From Chytridium lagenaria (lineage: Eukaryota > Chytridiomycota > Chytridiomycetes > Chytridiales > Chytridiaceae): 64,000 nt of DNA. Positions 1 to 18,291 of the stretch are shown piece after piece. Location of the stretch: NCBI GenBank assembly GCA_025449115.1, contig JAHLKC010000145.1:37277-101276 (forward strand), in the 5' to 3' direction. Positions within the stretch are counted from its first letter, which is position 1, and every line of letters begins with the position of its first letter. The notes under the pieces were generated by a model. That model was not told the DNA's origin. It searched no databases and saw only the letters and a list, made by a program, of their open reading frames with translations. The translations under genes and the position numbers were made by a program.

Positions 1-1208
1 CAAAACGTCACCGAATCCGTCGCCAATCAAGGTGCCGGTCTCGTGAATGTGTTTCGCGCAGTCACGTCCATGACTAGCGTGACACCCTCAAGAATCGCTT
101 TGAATGATACAGATAACCGTGTGGAAGTTTGGGCTGTCAATGTCAAAAACTTGAAGGATGTAGCGGCTTTGTACACGTTTCGCCATCGACCTGCTGCAAT
201 GGTGACACCGTTTTTGGGAGGGTGATGACGCGACGCAGGATAGTGAGGCAATGAAAGTCACGGAGGATTATGGGGAGGTTTTGTTTAATGGGGAAAGGGA
301 GTTGACGTTTGAAGTTGAGGCGAGGAGTGTGAAGATTGTGTCTGTAAAAATATTGCATCCCGTGAATGGGAAGAAGGAACTGTATTCGGTGTATTCTGGG
401 TTTTTGAGTTTGTTTCAGGGGGAGGAGAGTGTGGCCTCTGTACCGTATGCGGGGGTTTTCGGGTCATGGAAAAAAGCACCTGTATGGTCAAGACGATCAA
501 AGGCATTTGATGATGTGTTGTTGGCGGCTGAGAGGGGCTAGGGTTGAGGGGGAATTTTATTTGCCTCAAAGTGGGATGTCGAGTGGGACTGGAATTTATG
601 GGGAGTACGGGTGAATTGAGGAATGGGAATTTGACGACGACCTTGAGAAGGATTGAGCAGGGGATGAATTTTAATTTAACGGAAGTTCCGGTTTGGGTTT
701 TGCCTGTTGCGGCGACCACGTCGAGGGTTGGAAGGGTTGAGGCTGTACATTGGGGGAGGAGGTGATTAAAGGAAGGAGAAGAAGAAGGAGGGGTGTTGGG
801 GATGGAGAGGTGGCTGTTATGACAATGGTGACGGATGCGGCTGTTTTGTTGAGCGCTGGGTCGGATGGAAGGGTTCCTGTCAGAAATGGAGAAGTGATGG
901 TGTTTCAACCTTTAGAGAGGCATGCAACTGTGCAAGAAGGAGGATTGGGGGAGACCGTTGTTGCATGCATGGACTGGAAAGGTGTTGGGCAATATATCGG
1001 GTGAGTTTTAATCACGTTTTTTTTTCACGTGATGGACTAAATGATGTTATGTTTTTTAGATCCCAATGCTGAAATCAAGCTTGTAGCGCCAGGGCCGTAT
1101 CGGATTCGGTTTTCGGCGTTGAGGCATTTTGGGAAAGTGCAGTCGAGCATTGATGACGCGGAGGAGTGGGACGTTGTATGGAGTCCGACTATCAATGTCG
1201 TTTATTAG
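1..1208 (+). CDS. Subtilisin-like serine protease, C-terminal part (gene runs off the window start)
   Basis: The window opens inside the gene, just after the catalytic domain. The first residues (QGAGLVNVFRAVTS) are the hallmark that follows the catalytic Ser helix in PA-domain/Fn3-type subtilases (S8A, Vpr/C5a-peptidase group). They lead into a beta-rich Fn3-like domain ending in VASVPYAGVFGSWKKAPVW near 430-500. The final segment (about 1061-1208) has YRIRFSALRHFG and ends at the TAG at 1206-1208, as in secreted fungal subtilases of this group. The likely role is extracellular protein degradation. The Asp/His/Ser triad lies upstream of the window. The frame changes at about 224 without splice sites, and again between 540 and 1000, so the reading is broken by indels. 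The family call is firm; exact exon structure between 540 and 1060 is not. Confidence 0.8.
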
Positions 1209-1531
1209 CTGCCCTTCTTTTTTTAGTTGTTTGTTTCGATATTCTTTTCCTGTCGAACTATTTAAATATCCCTGTAGTTTCTCGATGTCTCTCAAACTGA
1301 TTACTTTATTATTTTTATATACTTTTCTGTACTTTTCTTTACATATTTTCGTGTCTTCTTTCTGTTTTGTTGTGTGCTTTTGATAGTGTTTTGTAACGCA
1401 TTTTGGCGGAATTGAAATTTATCTCCCATCGTCTCCCGTTCGATCAGGAGAACTTATGACGAACTACAGGTGAATAGCGTGGAGGATTTTATTTTTTTGG
1501 AGTCCTTTTAAAACTTGGGGTCAACGTCGAC
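1209..1531. other. Intergenic, T-rich 3' flank
   Basis: This stretch follows the protease stop codon and is rich in T runs, as expected of a 3' untranslated region and spacer. I see no conserved gene or RNA structure in it. Confidence 0.5.
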
Positions 1532-2848
1532 ATGCAATCCACCACACACCCAAAGGAGATGACGACGGCTTTTGTGAAGCCACGGGTAAAAATAAATGAC
1601 GCTTTTCAAAGTCAACTGATGATTGCTAAAGACGGTTGTTTACCACCTCAACGTTCACGTCAATCCTCCCACAGAGTCCCCGAGACATTATTCCACCCAC
1701 CACTATCCCGGTTATAATCACATTCTATCTCCTTCTCCCACATCTGCATGAAAATAACAACGGGTACGGGATGACGGAATTGCGTGGTAGTCAAGTCATG
1801 GATGTACCTGGTCCACCTTGGGGGTGGTTGAGAAAGGGGGTGGCAAATGCGAGTGGGTAAAATTGGGGAATTGAAGAAATGGATTTTTGGAAAATTACAT
1901 GGACTGAGAGGGTCGCGGAGGATTGAAGTTGATGAGGAGATGAGGAGGGTGAGAGAGAGGGAAGGTGGATTGCGTGGTTGAAGTCAAGCTTGAAGAATTG
2001 GAGGTGATTCATATCTGGTATTTCAAATCTTCTAATTGCTTTCACAGTTTATTGTAGAGAAGCCCGCTCGCCCCATCGCCTCTACCCCGGTGATTACCGA
2101 GGGTGCGCTTGAACATGAGAGGACACCCCAATCATCGGAGAGTTTCTTTACGCGTCTCCAACATATCCACAGACCTCGAGGGCGACGCCGGCTTCTTTCT
2201 AACCTTTTTAAACCAACGTTACGCGCTGTCGCTGTCGGAGGTCGTCGTGGAGATGTGATGCTGGATCACGTTACGACGATCGGGGATGCTGTTCGAACAA
2301 AGAGGGTGTTTTATTGTCCTGGGTCTGTGGTGCAGCATATTCATGAGGAGGTTGTAGAGAAAAACTCGTATGTGGTGGTTAATATTGACGGTACCAGCAT
2401 AATTGAGGAAGATCCTCATAATGTTATGATACCTAACGATGATAATGGGGATTCAGTAGATCACGTAAAAGCGAAAACGGGAATGGAAGAGGACGATGTT
2501 GGAGAAGGGTGGGAAGTAAAGGGGGATGGATGTACTGCAAAGGGATATAAGATTCGAATTGCGGTGAATTTGCAGGTTCCAGCGCCTCCTCAAGCAGGGG
2601 CTGAAGAGAGTTGGGTTGGAGTAACAGGTTAGAAAGAACTTGTTTCTTAAAACTTCTTCCTTTCATTCAACAAATTAATGTATTTTTAATACGTATCAGG
2701 CTCTATTCGTGACGATGGAGCTGGTGACGAGAGATTCATTCGACTCCTTACGCACCGCGTACGCGCAAATGTGATGATGGAGGGTAGAAAGGATTTTGCC
2801 TATGAAGAGGCAGCGGCGGTTGTCCATCTCCTCCCTCGTCCGTCCTAA
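1532..2848 (+). CDS. Unrecognised protein, fragmented by frameshifts
   Basis: Coding character is visible on the + strand but in several frames. The longest open piece covers 2036-2632 and contains a basic stretch (RPRGRRRLLSNLF) and an acidic Asp/Glu-rich region. It splices through an intron at about 2630-2699 (donor GGTTAG, acceptor TATCAG) into a last exon with RFIRLLTHRVRANVMM and a TAA stop at 2846-2848. Upstream pieces (1740-2030) read as a charged helical segment with GPPWGWL. I do not recognise a family, and the start is uncertain; the ATG at 1532 is only a candidate. It lies between the protease and the RdRP gene on the same strand. Confidence 0.4.
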
Positions 2849-3097
2849 TCTATGCCATTGCGTTGCTACTGTAAATATCATGCTTTAATAAAGTACAGGT
2901 TGACTTCTTCTTCTCTCAATTGATCGCTTTTGACCTCCCTCACTTTATCAGGCCCGTTAGCATGTTTTGGAAAAAGATTTTTTTTTTTTTTGCACCCTTC
3001 AAGAAACGGTCACATCATTTTGAGAGGCTTTCTCATGTTTTAAGTAAAAATAAATAGATACATACAACAAGAATTATAGTCCTTCCAGACACCAACC

Positions 3098-6000
3098 ATG
3101 ACGGATGCTTTGAAGGGCATCACATCCCCTTCAGCCGCTTCAGCCGCGGCATCCACTGGTGTCGGCACAGCATCAACTACATCTTCTCAAGCTGCCTTGA
3201 GCTTCGACAAGTCCAATAGTTCCCACCATGACTATGGGTCATCATCTGTTGATGGCATCAAGCTAATTCAGGCCAAACCGGGCCTCAAGCCTCCAAACAT
3301 GGGGAAGAAACATACACCAACTAACAGTCCAAAGAAGAGCGATACTAATCGTATTATACTGATTCAAAAGAATGGGGATGACTCTGGGCTTCGGGAAGCG
3401 TCCCCAAAGCTGTTTAACAAGAGGGCGAAGCAGCAAAAGAAGCAGGCCAAGTTAACCGTGGCGATAGAGAGTGGAATCACCCCTATCGCTAGCGCTGATA
3501 TTACTTCAACGGCACCAGATCAGGCATTTGATGTGAGGCAAAGGATTCTCCGCATCCTCCCGTCAGAGAAGCCGCAGCTACCTAGCGTGGACACATCAAG
3601 TTCCTATTCGACACAAGGCGCAGTCACCATCGGCGGCCCTTTCAACAACCGTAATTGGAATAATGAGAAGGCGCCTTTTAAAAAAGGGAACGCTTTCGCG
3701 AAAAGAAAACCTTGCCATTTGATCGCAATCACACCAAACCCGAACTACAACCCCGCAAAGGATAAGAAAGATGTGAAGGACTCACCACAAGGCTTCCAAG
3801 ATGACAACGCATCAAATGCTCCAAAAGGTTCAAAAGGTTCAAAAGGCCGAAACGATGCAAAAGGTCCTAGAGACGATGGCGCCGTCGTAGTAACGTATAA
3901 ACGGAACGCGTTTTCTGAGAGCCGCCAATCTTTTGTTGAGGTGCCGCCTCAATGTATGGCTGCTCGCCTGCTCATTTCTGGTGAACATTTCCTCTATGTT
4001 CGGTTTGACGGTGATCCAAGGAATGATGCCCACCTTGCAGCCTACCGAGATTTTCTCCACAAAGGAAAGGATAAATGGACATTCTTTACTTTCACTCGTG
4101 GCCAATATCTTTCCAATCGCGGTTGCATTATGGTTCCCTTCTATCTCAAAGATATTTTGCAAAAGATCACGGGTCTGGACAAGATAAAGACTGTTGCAAA
4201 GTATACCAAGTATTCGAGTCTGTTTTTCACGTTGCTGGGGAGCCCTGTTCACTCGTTAAATTGCGTCTCAGTTGAGATTGAGGACGATACGGAATATGGA
4301 GGCTATTGCTTTACCGATGGATGTGGTCGCATCAGCCCAGATCTTGCTGCAGAGCTGTGGAACAGGCATCAAAATGTTTGGACCGGCGACAGCATTGTGC
4401 CATCCATTTTTCAAGTACGCCTTCCCGGTGTGAAGGGTGTACTCGTGTGGACGCAAAACTATCCGAAAGGCCCAGGACAATTATTCTTCGGAAGAGCATG
4501 AAAAAGTTGGAGGTGATGCAGCCGTCGATGAAGAAGAAGGGAAGAGATGAGGATCTTGAATTCAAGGAAGTTGCGGATAGCTGGAAAAAGGATTTTGCGC
4601 AAGGGTCGATGAAGAATGCGTTAGAGTCCTTGACGCTGCACATTGCTGTTTGGGTTATTCCAAGCCTGAGCCATGTGGGATGCTGAATGCGCAAATCATA
4701 ACGCTACTCATGGAACGAGGAATGGATAGCCAAAGTTCGTTTCCTTTTTTGTGAATTTTGCACGCGAATCCTCTTTTTACTCTTCGTATTTCCTTTCCTT
4801 TCTTTTTTAGCCTGGTCGCGTACTCACGCTCTTTTACATCCATGCGTGAAATTTTAATGCGCCTCTTTATTAATGAATTATTTATGTCAATAGACATTGC
4901 TCAGTTTAGACAGCCAATACAAAACCTCAGTCATGTATATGACGATTGATATATGGGCCGCCATCGACTACCTCTTCCTCCGCGGCCGCCATAGCAATCT
5001 CCAAAACCTCATTGACACTCTACGCAAGCCACCACATTTGCGTGAGCAGCCCATGCGAAGGATCTGGGAGCAGCTTAAAATCTTTCAAATCTCTGAAATG
5101 GCTCGTTGGTCAAAAACCAACTCTTATGCTACTCAACCTGGTGGACCTATGGACGAAGACGAAAGACTGGAACAGCTTGAAAGTATGGGTGCGAAAGACA
5201 AGCAAAGACCGTACCTTCCCTTGAACGATTCGAGAAGGTTGTATGGATTGCGGATTCTTGGGGCTCCTGAGTGAGGGTGAATGCTTTGTAAGGGTAACCT
5301 CGTCTCTGGATGGCAAGCCAAAGACGATATTGGGTCCGATATGTGCGACGCGCAAACCCATGCTACCATCCCGGAGATATCGTGTTGTTGACGGCAGTAG
5401 AGTGTCCTGAATTAGAAAATCTGTGGATGTTATTGTGTTCTCTGTAAAAGGGGCTCGACCACCTGCGGATGTCTGTAGTGGAGGGGACTTGGATGGAGAC
5501 ACGTTCATGGTGATTTGGGACTGGAGAATCGTGTCTGAGATCGGCCCTTTTGAGGGCTTTGACTATCGACCTGATATGTTGAGAAATATGATCCAGAATA
5601 TAGCCGCGAAAATTGGAATTCCTGGTATGCTCTCTTTTTGTTCCTTTCTCTTTTATTTGTACGTTCTTATTGCATTTCTAATCAATGTTCGATTCTGTGT
5701 CGTTTTTCGCGTACTTCTTTCTTTATATAGTCGAGAAAGGTAACCGGAAGAAACCCGTTTCGGTTACCAAAACCACTCTCATCGACCGTCTAACAAGCAA
5801 AACCTCCACCGACGTCCTTGTAGCTCAAGTCGACTCTTTAATTGTTGAACTTCGTAAATATGAATCTGTGGAACCTCCTCCAGCCCATCCCTTCACTACT
5901 CCAAACCCCTCCGTACGACTCTTCTTGAAATCCTAAACGCACTCTTCTCCGCCGGTATCGATGATATGGGTCTTGATGTGGAAGCGTTTTTAAAAACACT

Positions 6001-9000
6001 CCAAAAAATCATTACGACATCAAGGACGTCCACAACGTCAGAGTTTGATAAGGTTCTACATGAATATATTCGGTCGTCCAACACGGGGATCGCGTTCAAA
6101 GAACGTCAGCAAAAGTTTCGTAATTCCTTATGGAATTTCTTTGAAGGCTCTTTGGAAGATGATTGCTGAGATGTGGGAGGATCCGAACTTTATGCTAAAG
6201 TACAGACCTCCAGAGTCTCGCGAATCTATTGACCTTGCCATGAAGATTTTGAGGCTTGCGGAACGATTGATCACAGAGACTCCGGTTGTTGGGAAGATTA
6301 TGAACAATGACATCATCGCTATATTTAATAGATACTTGAGCGCGGGATTGTGGTGAGGTGCGCTAATGTGGTGAAGGGGGTGGAGACGAAGTTGGATGGA
6401 ATTGTCGGGGAAATGAAGGCGAATCCCCTTAATGCTAGTATGAAGAAGTATACCCAGAATCGTGACAGCATCAAGAAGTTGGAAGAGAAATTGCAAGAAG
6501 TGGGGTGGAGTGACGAAATTGACAGGGAATTGGTGGCCTTGAAAAACGAGCAGGCGGTTTTAAAAACTGTCTTGGTGGACAGTTTTGAGACCATGGAAGA
6601 TTACAAGGAGATGAAAAATAGATGGGAGAAACTGAAGGCCCGCATAGTGCATTAGAGGATGTGATTTGAATTGTAGGGATGTGTTGGAAGGAAAGGTGCG
6701 AGCTTTAGATCCACAATTAGTGATTGATACGGAGTTGATATTGGGAATGGAATTGGAATGTTTGAAAGGTAAATTTTGATGCAAGTTTAGTTTCTTGTTG
6801 GTATTTTTGACTTCTTTCCCTTACAGTTCTAACCTAAGTATTCAATGCAACATTTCTATTTTCAATAGCAATCTTCCAATCTACGATTTACGCAGTAAAC
6901 TTACCCAACTCAATGCCGATACTCAAGTCTCCCTCGTTCTTTCTGCGACCGGCAGTGGCAAGTCCACTTGTATCCCCCACTTCATCGCCAATTCCCTTTT
7001 CTTCCAAAATCGGCTCACTCCCTCCAAATGTATCATTGTCGCCCAACCCCGCCGACAAGCCACACTCTCCCTCGCAGATCGTCTCGCCGCGACCCGGCAA
7101 AGCGCCATTGGTGAGACCGTTGGGTCCCACATTGGCAAATCCAGAGCCAAGGTGAATAAGGGTAAAACCATTATGACGTGCACGACATATGCATATTAAT
7201 TACCTATGCTATGCGTGATCCAAATTTTGCCGGATATTCGGTGGTGGTGTTAGATGAAGTGCATGAGGATTCACCGGATTTGTATTTTTTGTTTGGGATC
7301 CTAAAGAGAGCTTTGAGGACGAACAAGGAATTAAGAGTGGTTTTGATGTCTGCGATGGTGGATGCGAGAAGATGTGCTCATTCTTCGAGAAATGTAATAT
7401 TATTGAGGTATAGGATCCCAATTTCCTTTGTTTACTCAATTCTCTACCTTCACCTGTTACGTCGCAATTCTGTTTCGTACAAACCCGTTTCTTATTTCGA
7501 AATTAACAAAAAAACAAAAAATTAGGTGAGCGGTCGCAGCTATCCCATTGAGGAATTTTACGTTGGTCATCTCTCAGCCGATGCTGCCGAATATATTCCT
7601 GCGGCGATCGGAAAAGCCATCGAGATCCACAACACAACCCCACTTGACGCCAACCCCGACATTCTTGTTTTCCTCCCTCTCTCGAAATCCATTGAAGAGA
7701 GTGCCGAAAGGTTTGCAAAGGAGGCGAAAAGCGCGATTGGGTTAAAGCAAACAATTTGCATGCGTTTGGGTTGCACTCGGAGTGTCGGATAAGGAGAAGA
7801 AGTTTATTTTAACGAGAGGGATATGAAAGGCTGGAAGGAGTTGTTAAAGTTAAGGGAAATAGAGGAGGTTATGAAATAGGGAAGATGATGAAGATGAAGA
7901 TGAGGATGGTAAGGCTTGTTGGCGGTTATTTCTTCTGTTCTTGATTAATTAAGGTCGCTTTTTAAAATCATATTTTTACAATAGATTCCAAAATCAACCT
8001 TGACGAAGCCAAAGCTCCTGATGTCAAGCAAGCCTTGGTTTCACTACCTGTATTATCTGAATTGCTGGTTAAGACACCAACAACCAAAGTTCCGGCTGTA
8101 TCATCCTTTGATAGAGAAAGTGGCGTGCTATTGGACAAAGGCTCATCTGTGGTTGAAAATGACATCTCAATCGTTGATACCAATGTGGCTGATAACGAAA
8201 ATTCGGATGACAACGTTAATATCGGAAAAAGTCCGTCAACTAGTAAGTTGTAGTAGCTTTCTTGTACTAAAGAACTATGCAGGCCGTCAGTTACCAACGC
8301 CTTTGTCACCACCCAATTCAGATCCATCTACTCCCAAATTGAGCCGTGGCCAACGCAAAAGAGCGAGATTAGCTGAACTGAAACGTCTTGAAAAACAAGC
8401 CAAACTTGACGAAAAACGCAAAGAGAAAAAAGCAAGTGCGACTGAAGATGATGGGACAAGACGTGTTATTTTCTGCACAAACATTGCGGAGACGAGTTTG
8501 ACGTTCCCCAAAGTCGGTTACGTCATTGACTCGGATTGCAATTTGGGGTCTCTCGTCAACCGATTATGAATGTGCAGGAGGCATATACTATGAAAACTGT
8601 AAGCTTGGGTTATAGTAATTCGCATGTGTACTTACTTATTTCTTTTTCTTTTGTTTTCCAAAAGACTAAAGTTTCAGCGTTGCAAAGGAAGGGACGAGCC
8701 GGAAGACTTGGACCGGGAAAATGTTACCGTTTGTACAGTGCCGACGAGGCCGCTGCTTTGGTAGAGCAAAAATTTTCTCTAACTGATCAGGTACCGTTTT
8801 CACACATAGTTGCTTTGGAATGTTGACTAAACTCGGAAATTTTAGTTGGATTGCATGCTTTTGAATCTCATCGACCTATTCGGCAATTTTACCGATTTTG
8901 ATTGGTTTAGTCGCCCCACTGATGCTGAAATCAACTGGACCCTTTCAGTCCTTATCGACTGCCGCTTCATCGAAACCTCTCCCGAAGGCCATCATAGTCT

Positions 9001-10274
9001 AACACCTGATGGTCGTATCGCCGTAGATCTCGGAAGGTTTCACCTTGGCGCTCAGACTTCGCGGTTTTGATTGACGTCTGGCGGTCCAAAAGTGGGACAA
9101 CCCGGATGCGACGTTATGCTGCTGTTATCGCTGGTTTCTCTGCAGGGAATGCGGGGAGGATTTTCCGGAGGACCTTTTCGTATCCAAGGCTGACGGGTAG
9201 GAAGCCAAATGTAGTTGATCCGAGCTCTGAGGACGAGTATGAGAATGAATTTGGGGAAGAAGAGGAGGAGGAGGAGATTGAGTGCCCTGAGGAGATGGGC
9301 ACACTTCCTGCAACGGTGTGTAAATTGAATGTCTATTACATGTGGAGACGGAGAAAGGGGAGGAAGAAGAGGAAGAAGTTTTGCAACTTGGCGCGAGTGA
9401 AGGCTATCGATTTTGAGGAGGTGCATCAGGTTGCTGAGGATGTGATGATGTTTATGGAGAGAAAGTTTAAGGGCAGATGGGGGAGGTTGAATGGGAGTTT
9501 GATGCCCAGGAGTGGACTTGGGACAAATGGGAAGATTATTCGAGAGGGATTCCACGCGCTGAAGTCGGAAAGGTGAAACTGGTGAAGGGAAACGTGGGGG
9601 TCGACGATGACGATTACATTTCTTGCACAAGCGATGAGGACAAAGATGTTGTGCTGGATGGCGTGATTAAACCGCAAAGACTCTCTTCTGGCTTCCATGC
9701 AGAAAACGGGATGGCATCGGTTTATTCAGATGACGGCGAGGACGAGGACGACGATGATGATGATAATTATGATGATGACGATGATGATGACGATGATGAT
9801 GACGACAATTTTACATTTTCTTACACCTCAAGACACGATGACACGTTAATGACAGATCCTCTTGAGCAAATCGCCTTCCTTCTTGACCACCTCACCGGTG
9901 CCTTCTTCACACATCTTGCGCACATAGATCGCGTTGTTGTGAATCCCAAGAACGGAAAAGAAATCGCGGATGTTGAGATGTGGGTTGAAGGTGCTATGAC
10001 TCAGTATCGGTTGGATCAAAATGAATTGAGTCATTTCGGACACGCTAACTTTACGGGGGCCGTTTTCCTTGTTGGAGTGATTTCTTCTTCAAAAGGAACT
10101 TACGTGTCGCATTTGGATAGAATTCCGCCTTGCAGGTATCCAAAGGCCTTCCCTAGCAAGTACGTTGAGGGATATGGGGGGTTTGGCGTGCATAAGGGGA
10201 GAAAGTATAAGCCGGTGGTGGGGTCTGACGAGTATAAGCCGGTGGTGGGACCTAAGGAGATCTACGGAGATTAA
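3098..10274 (+). CDS. RNA-dependent RNA polymerase joined to a DEAH/HA2 helicase (candidate fusion gene)
   Basis: The ATG at 3098 opens a 467-codon uninterrupted start: a disordered Lys/Ser-rich N-terminus, then the eukaryotic RdRP core with YGGYCFTDGCGRIS near residue 400. Later pieces carry ILRKSMKKLE, GYSKPEPCGMLN, HPGDI and the catalytic DLDGD at 5486-5500. The family copies aberrant RNA into dsRNA for RNA silencing. After an intron (about 5625-5730), 350-400 residues of helical, partly coiled-coil sequence follow (5730-6770). A further intron leads into NLPIYDLRSKL and a DEAH helicase: motif I ATGSGKST (6945-6968), DEVH (7253-7264), motif V IFCTNIAETSLTF (about 8470-8510), motif VI QRKGRAGR (8683-8706), HA2 and a C-terminal region. 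I see no intergenic gap. Several single-base frameshifts occur, for example about 4430, 4650 and 5415. It could still be two adjacent genes. Confidence 0.7.
5486..5500 (+). other. RdRP catalytic DLDGD motif
   Basis: GAC TTG GAT GGA GAC encodes the three-Asp metal-binding motif (DxDGD) of cellular RNA-dependent RNA polymerases, in the context CSGGDLDGDTFMVIWD. The motif is intact, so the active site itself is not damaged. Confidence 0.9.
6795..10274 (+). other. DEAH-box helicase module (RecA1, RecA2, HA2, C-terminal region)
   Basis: This half of the preceding gene would be called a DExH RNA helicase on its own. RecA1 carries ATGSGKST, PRRQAT, GETVGSHIG, DEVH and LMSAMVD. RecA2 starts with VSGRSYPIEEFYV and is interrupted by a Lys/Glu-rich insert of about 150 residues (7970-8450), before RRVIFCTNIAETSL and QRKGRAGRLGPGKCYRLYS. 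HA2-like sequence follows (PTDAEINWTLSVLIDCRFIE; LTPDGRIAVDLGRF). The tail has an acidic run at about 9733-9810, a conserved-looking segment at 9850-10130 and a short YKPVVG duplication near 10207-10250. Unlike spliceosomal DEAH proteins, DEVH replaces DEAH and the insert is unusual. An RNA-silencing helicase is inferred from its position beside RdRP. Confidence 0.8.
9733..9810 (+). repeat. GAT/GAC microsatellite encoding a poly-Asp run
   Basis: An imperfect GAY/GAR triplet array inside the helicase tail encodes about 25 acidic residues, mostly Asp, broken by Asn-Tyr. Such arrays are prone to length change. Confidence 0.85.
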
Positions 10275-11434
10275 GGCTGTTACGTTGCCGGACAAGCATA
10301 AGCCCTTGGTGGGGTTGACAAATTAAGCTTTTGGTTAAGTCTCTAAAAGGTTGGTGAGCTGGAGGGCATCTTTGTAGATATTTGGGGTGTGCGGAAGGCG
10401 TGTATTTGGGTGTCTTTTTCCAGCCATTTTCAGTTATATCTGTAATCATCATTTTAAGTTCTTCCCCTTATTTTTGCTGACATTTAGCTGGCATTTTTCA
10501 TGAATCATCAACATAAAGGTTACTACATAAAAACTCACTGGCTGAGGGATAATTACTACCTTCTTTCTCAATCTTCACTTTCACAGCCATGGCCCTGACT
10601 TGCCCTTACTCTCGATGCGAAAATCTCGTTTTCAAATCATTTTGTTTAAAGCTGAATTCCGAAGTGTAGAATCCAGCATTCTCGATATTCTGAAAAAACC
10701 AGTGAGATAGGAGATTTCGGTAAGAACAAAATAATAGAAAATATCTCATTGGAAATTAAGTAGAATAGAAGCATCCAGCTGCAGCGCTTGAGTAGAACGC
10801 AGACGACAGTTTACAAGTATTGGACTACCAGCCAGTCATTAAAGACTTTCCCAACATAATTGGTTGCTATTAATTACTTTTTGTAGGGGACAGTCCTCAA
10901 CGGCCAGAATAAATACTGTGGGGTTTCGTATGTCAACCACAAGGTCGGCCTCCAGCACTTTTGTGGATACCGACTTGAATGTCGGTCATGACGTAGATTC
11001 ATCGCTAGCGCCCATGGTTGGGCCTAAAGGGGGATGTACGGCTGAAATGGAGACTTTTCGTCACGCGAAACTTTTTTAATGCAAAAAACGGCCTCCCCTT
11101 CCTCCCTCCCTCGCCTCTGTGAGCCTCAAAAGCGATCACTCAAAGATGGATGTGATATTTCATATTGCTCAGACGGATGTTATCAGTAGCATCCCATGCG
11201 GATAACTGCACGTCCCTTGAATAAATACGGAAAAAGACCTTGAAGCATTGCCTTTACATCCAACTTTAGTATCGCTTCAATGTGGATGTCGGATGCAGCC
11301 GTGTAGAACGCGTATTTTAAATTGATGCGTTCTCGACTTGACGGAAGGAAGGTGGTATTGCGCTGTCAACTCTGCCACCGTTTGCAATCATTCTATTTCC
11401 GACTAGACTTTGTCCGACAACAGCGTCTTCTGTC
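10275..11434. other. Intergenic between the helicase and ABCC genes
   Basis: About 1.2 kb lies between the helicase stop and the transporter ATG at 11435. Short frames such as the one near 10864-11079 show no recognisable family. The region probably holds the helicase 3' end and the transporter promoter. Confidence 0.4.
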
Positions 11435-17193
<5,759 letters not shown>

Positions 17194-18291
17194 AAAGTGG
17201 GGGTTATATTCAGTGTCGCCATTTTAGGTTTCGTGAACTTCCCTTTTCGGATTAAGTTTGGTTGTTTTTCCTCGGTGGAGTCGGAAAATGAATGGGAAAT
17301 GGTCTATGACGAGAGTGGTTTAATGAGATTACATTATACACAAACTTATTGAAGCTGAAAACATTTGTTACCGTAATTTATGATGGCTATCGTCAACAAG
17401 AATATCTTCCACATTTTCGTTGGGGCCGTTGAGAGGAGTGAGAGAATGCAGTCAGAATAATCTTTTTTGGTCACTGACGTTATGAACATAGAGAGCACTC
17501 CAAGTCCGACACACATTTTAAGTTGCGCAAGCCTTCTTTGCTTCGATTCATGAGTATTCTCACAAAAAAAAGCGCGCGGTAAAGGCACTCACTGGATATA
17601 TTTTGCTCATGCGAAGGGCCATTCATTATTTAAAGCTCAAACAATATCTTTTTTTTTATATGTATATACGATGAACGCACATTTTAGCCCATCGTTGGTG
17701 TGTATACAGCAATAAGCGTCCATTCAACAACAAGAATAAAAAAGAAAGAAAAAAAGGCAAAGTGTTCTTGTTAAGAAAACAATAAAGAGTGATTGCAGCA
17801 ATTTACATGGAGAAAACTAAACAAACGAGCAAAAGAGCAAAAAAAAAGTAAACAAGGAACATCAACTTCCGACCCCGTCGTTTCTCAAATGCAGACATGT
17901 ACAGGAGGGCGACGGGGCCAAAAAGAAAGCAACAACAACAACAAAACAAACCCCCTTCGGCTAACAACAGAAAACATCATTTTCTGATGGGTAAATGAAA
18001 CTAACCCAGAGCACATACACAAGAACGGGAGGTTGTAAACAATACAAAGTGGTAAATAAAACAAAAACGTAAAAAAGGCTATCTTTACAAGAACAAAGAG
18101 GGGGATGGGTGTTTAAAACAACTCAAAAAACAACAGAAAAAACACACTTTTTTTTTTGTACAATAATTGTCTAGCATCAAAACTAGAAGTGGCGTTTGAT
18201 GGGTCGACTTGAAAAATATTTGCATACACAGGAACGGGTCAAAAAAAAAAACACAACGAAAATAAAGAAATGGAATGCACTATAAACATCT
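17194..18291. other. Intergenic between convergent genes
   Basis: About 1.1 kb of A/T-rich sequence with long poly-A and poly-T runs separates the 3' ends of the ABCC gene (+) and the Ser/Thr-rich gene (-). This fits two 3' untranslated regions. I see no gene. Confidence 0.5.

Noticed and set aside
285..908. 207-codon - strand frame rich in Pro/Ser/His
   Set aside because: It is antisense to the subtilase C-terminus, whose + strand translation has clear family motifs. The bias mirrors G-rich coding DNA.
4430..4660. Programmed frameshifting in the RdRP
   Set aside because: No slippery-site/pseudoknot pattern is evident, and the same type of one-base change occurs in unrelated genes across the window, so assembly indels explain it better.
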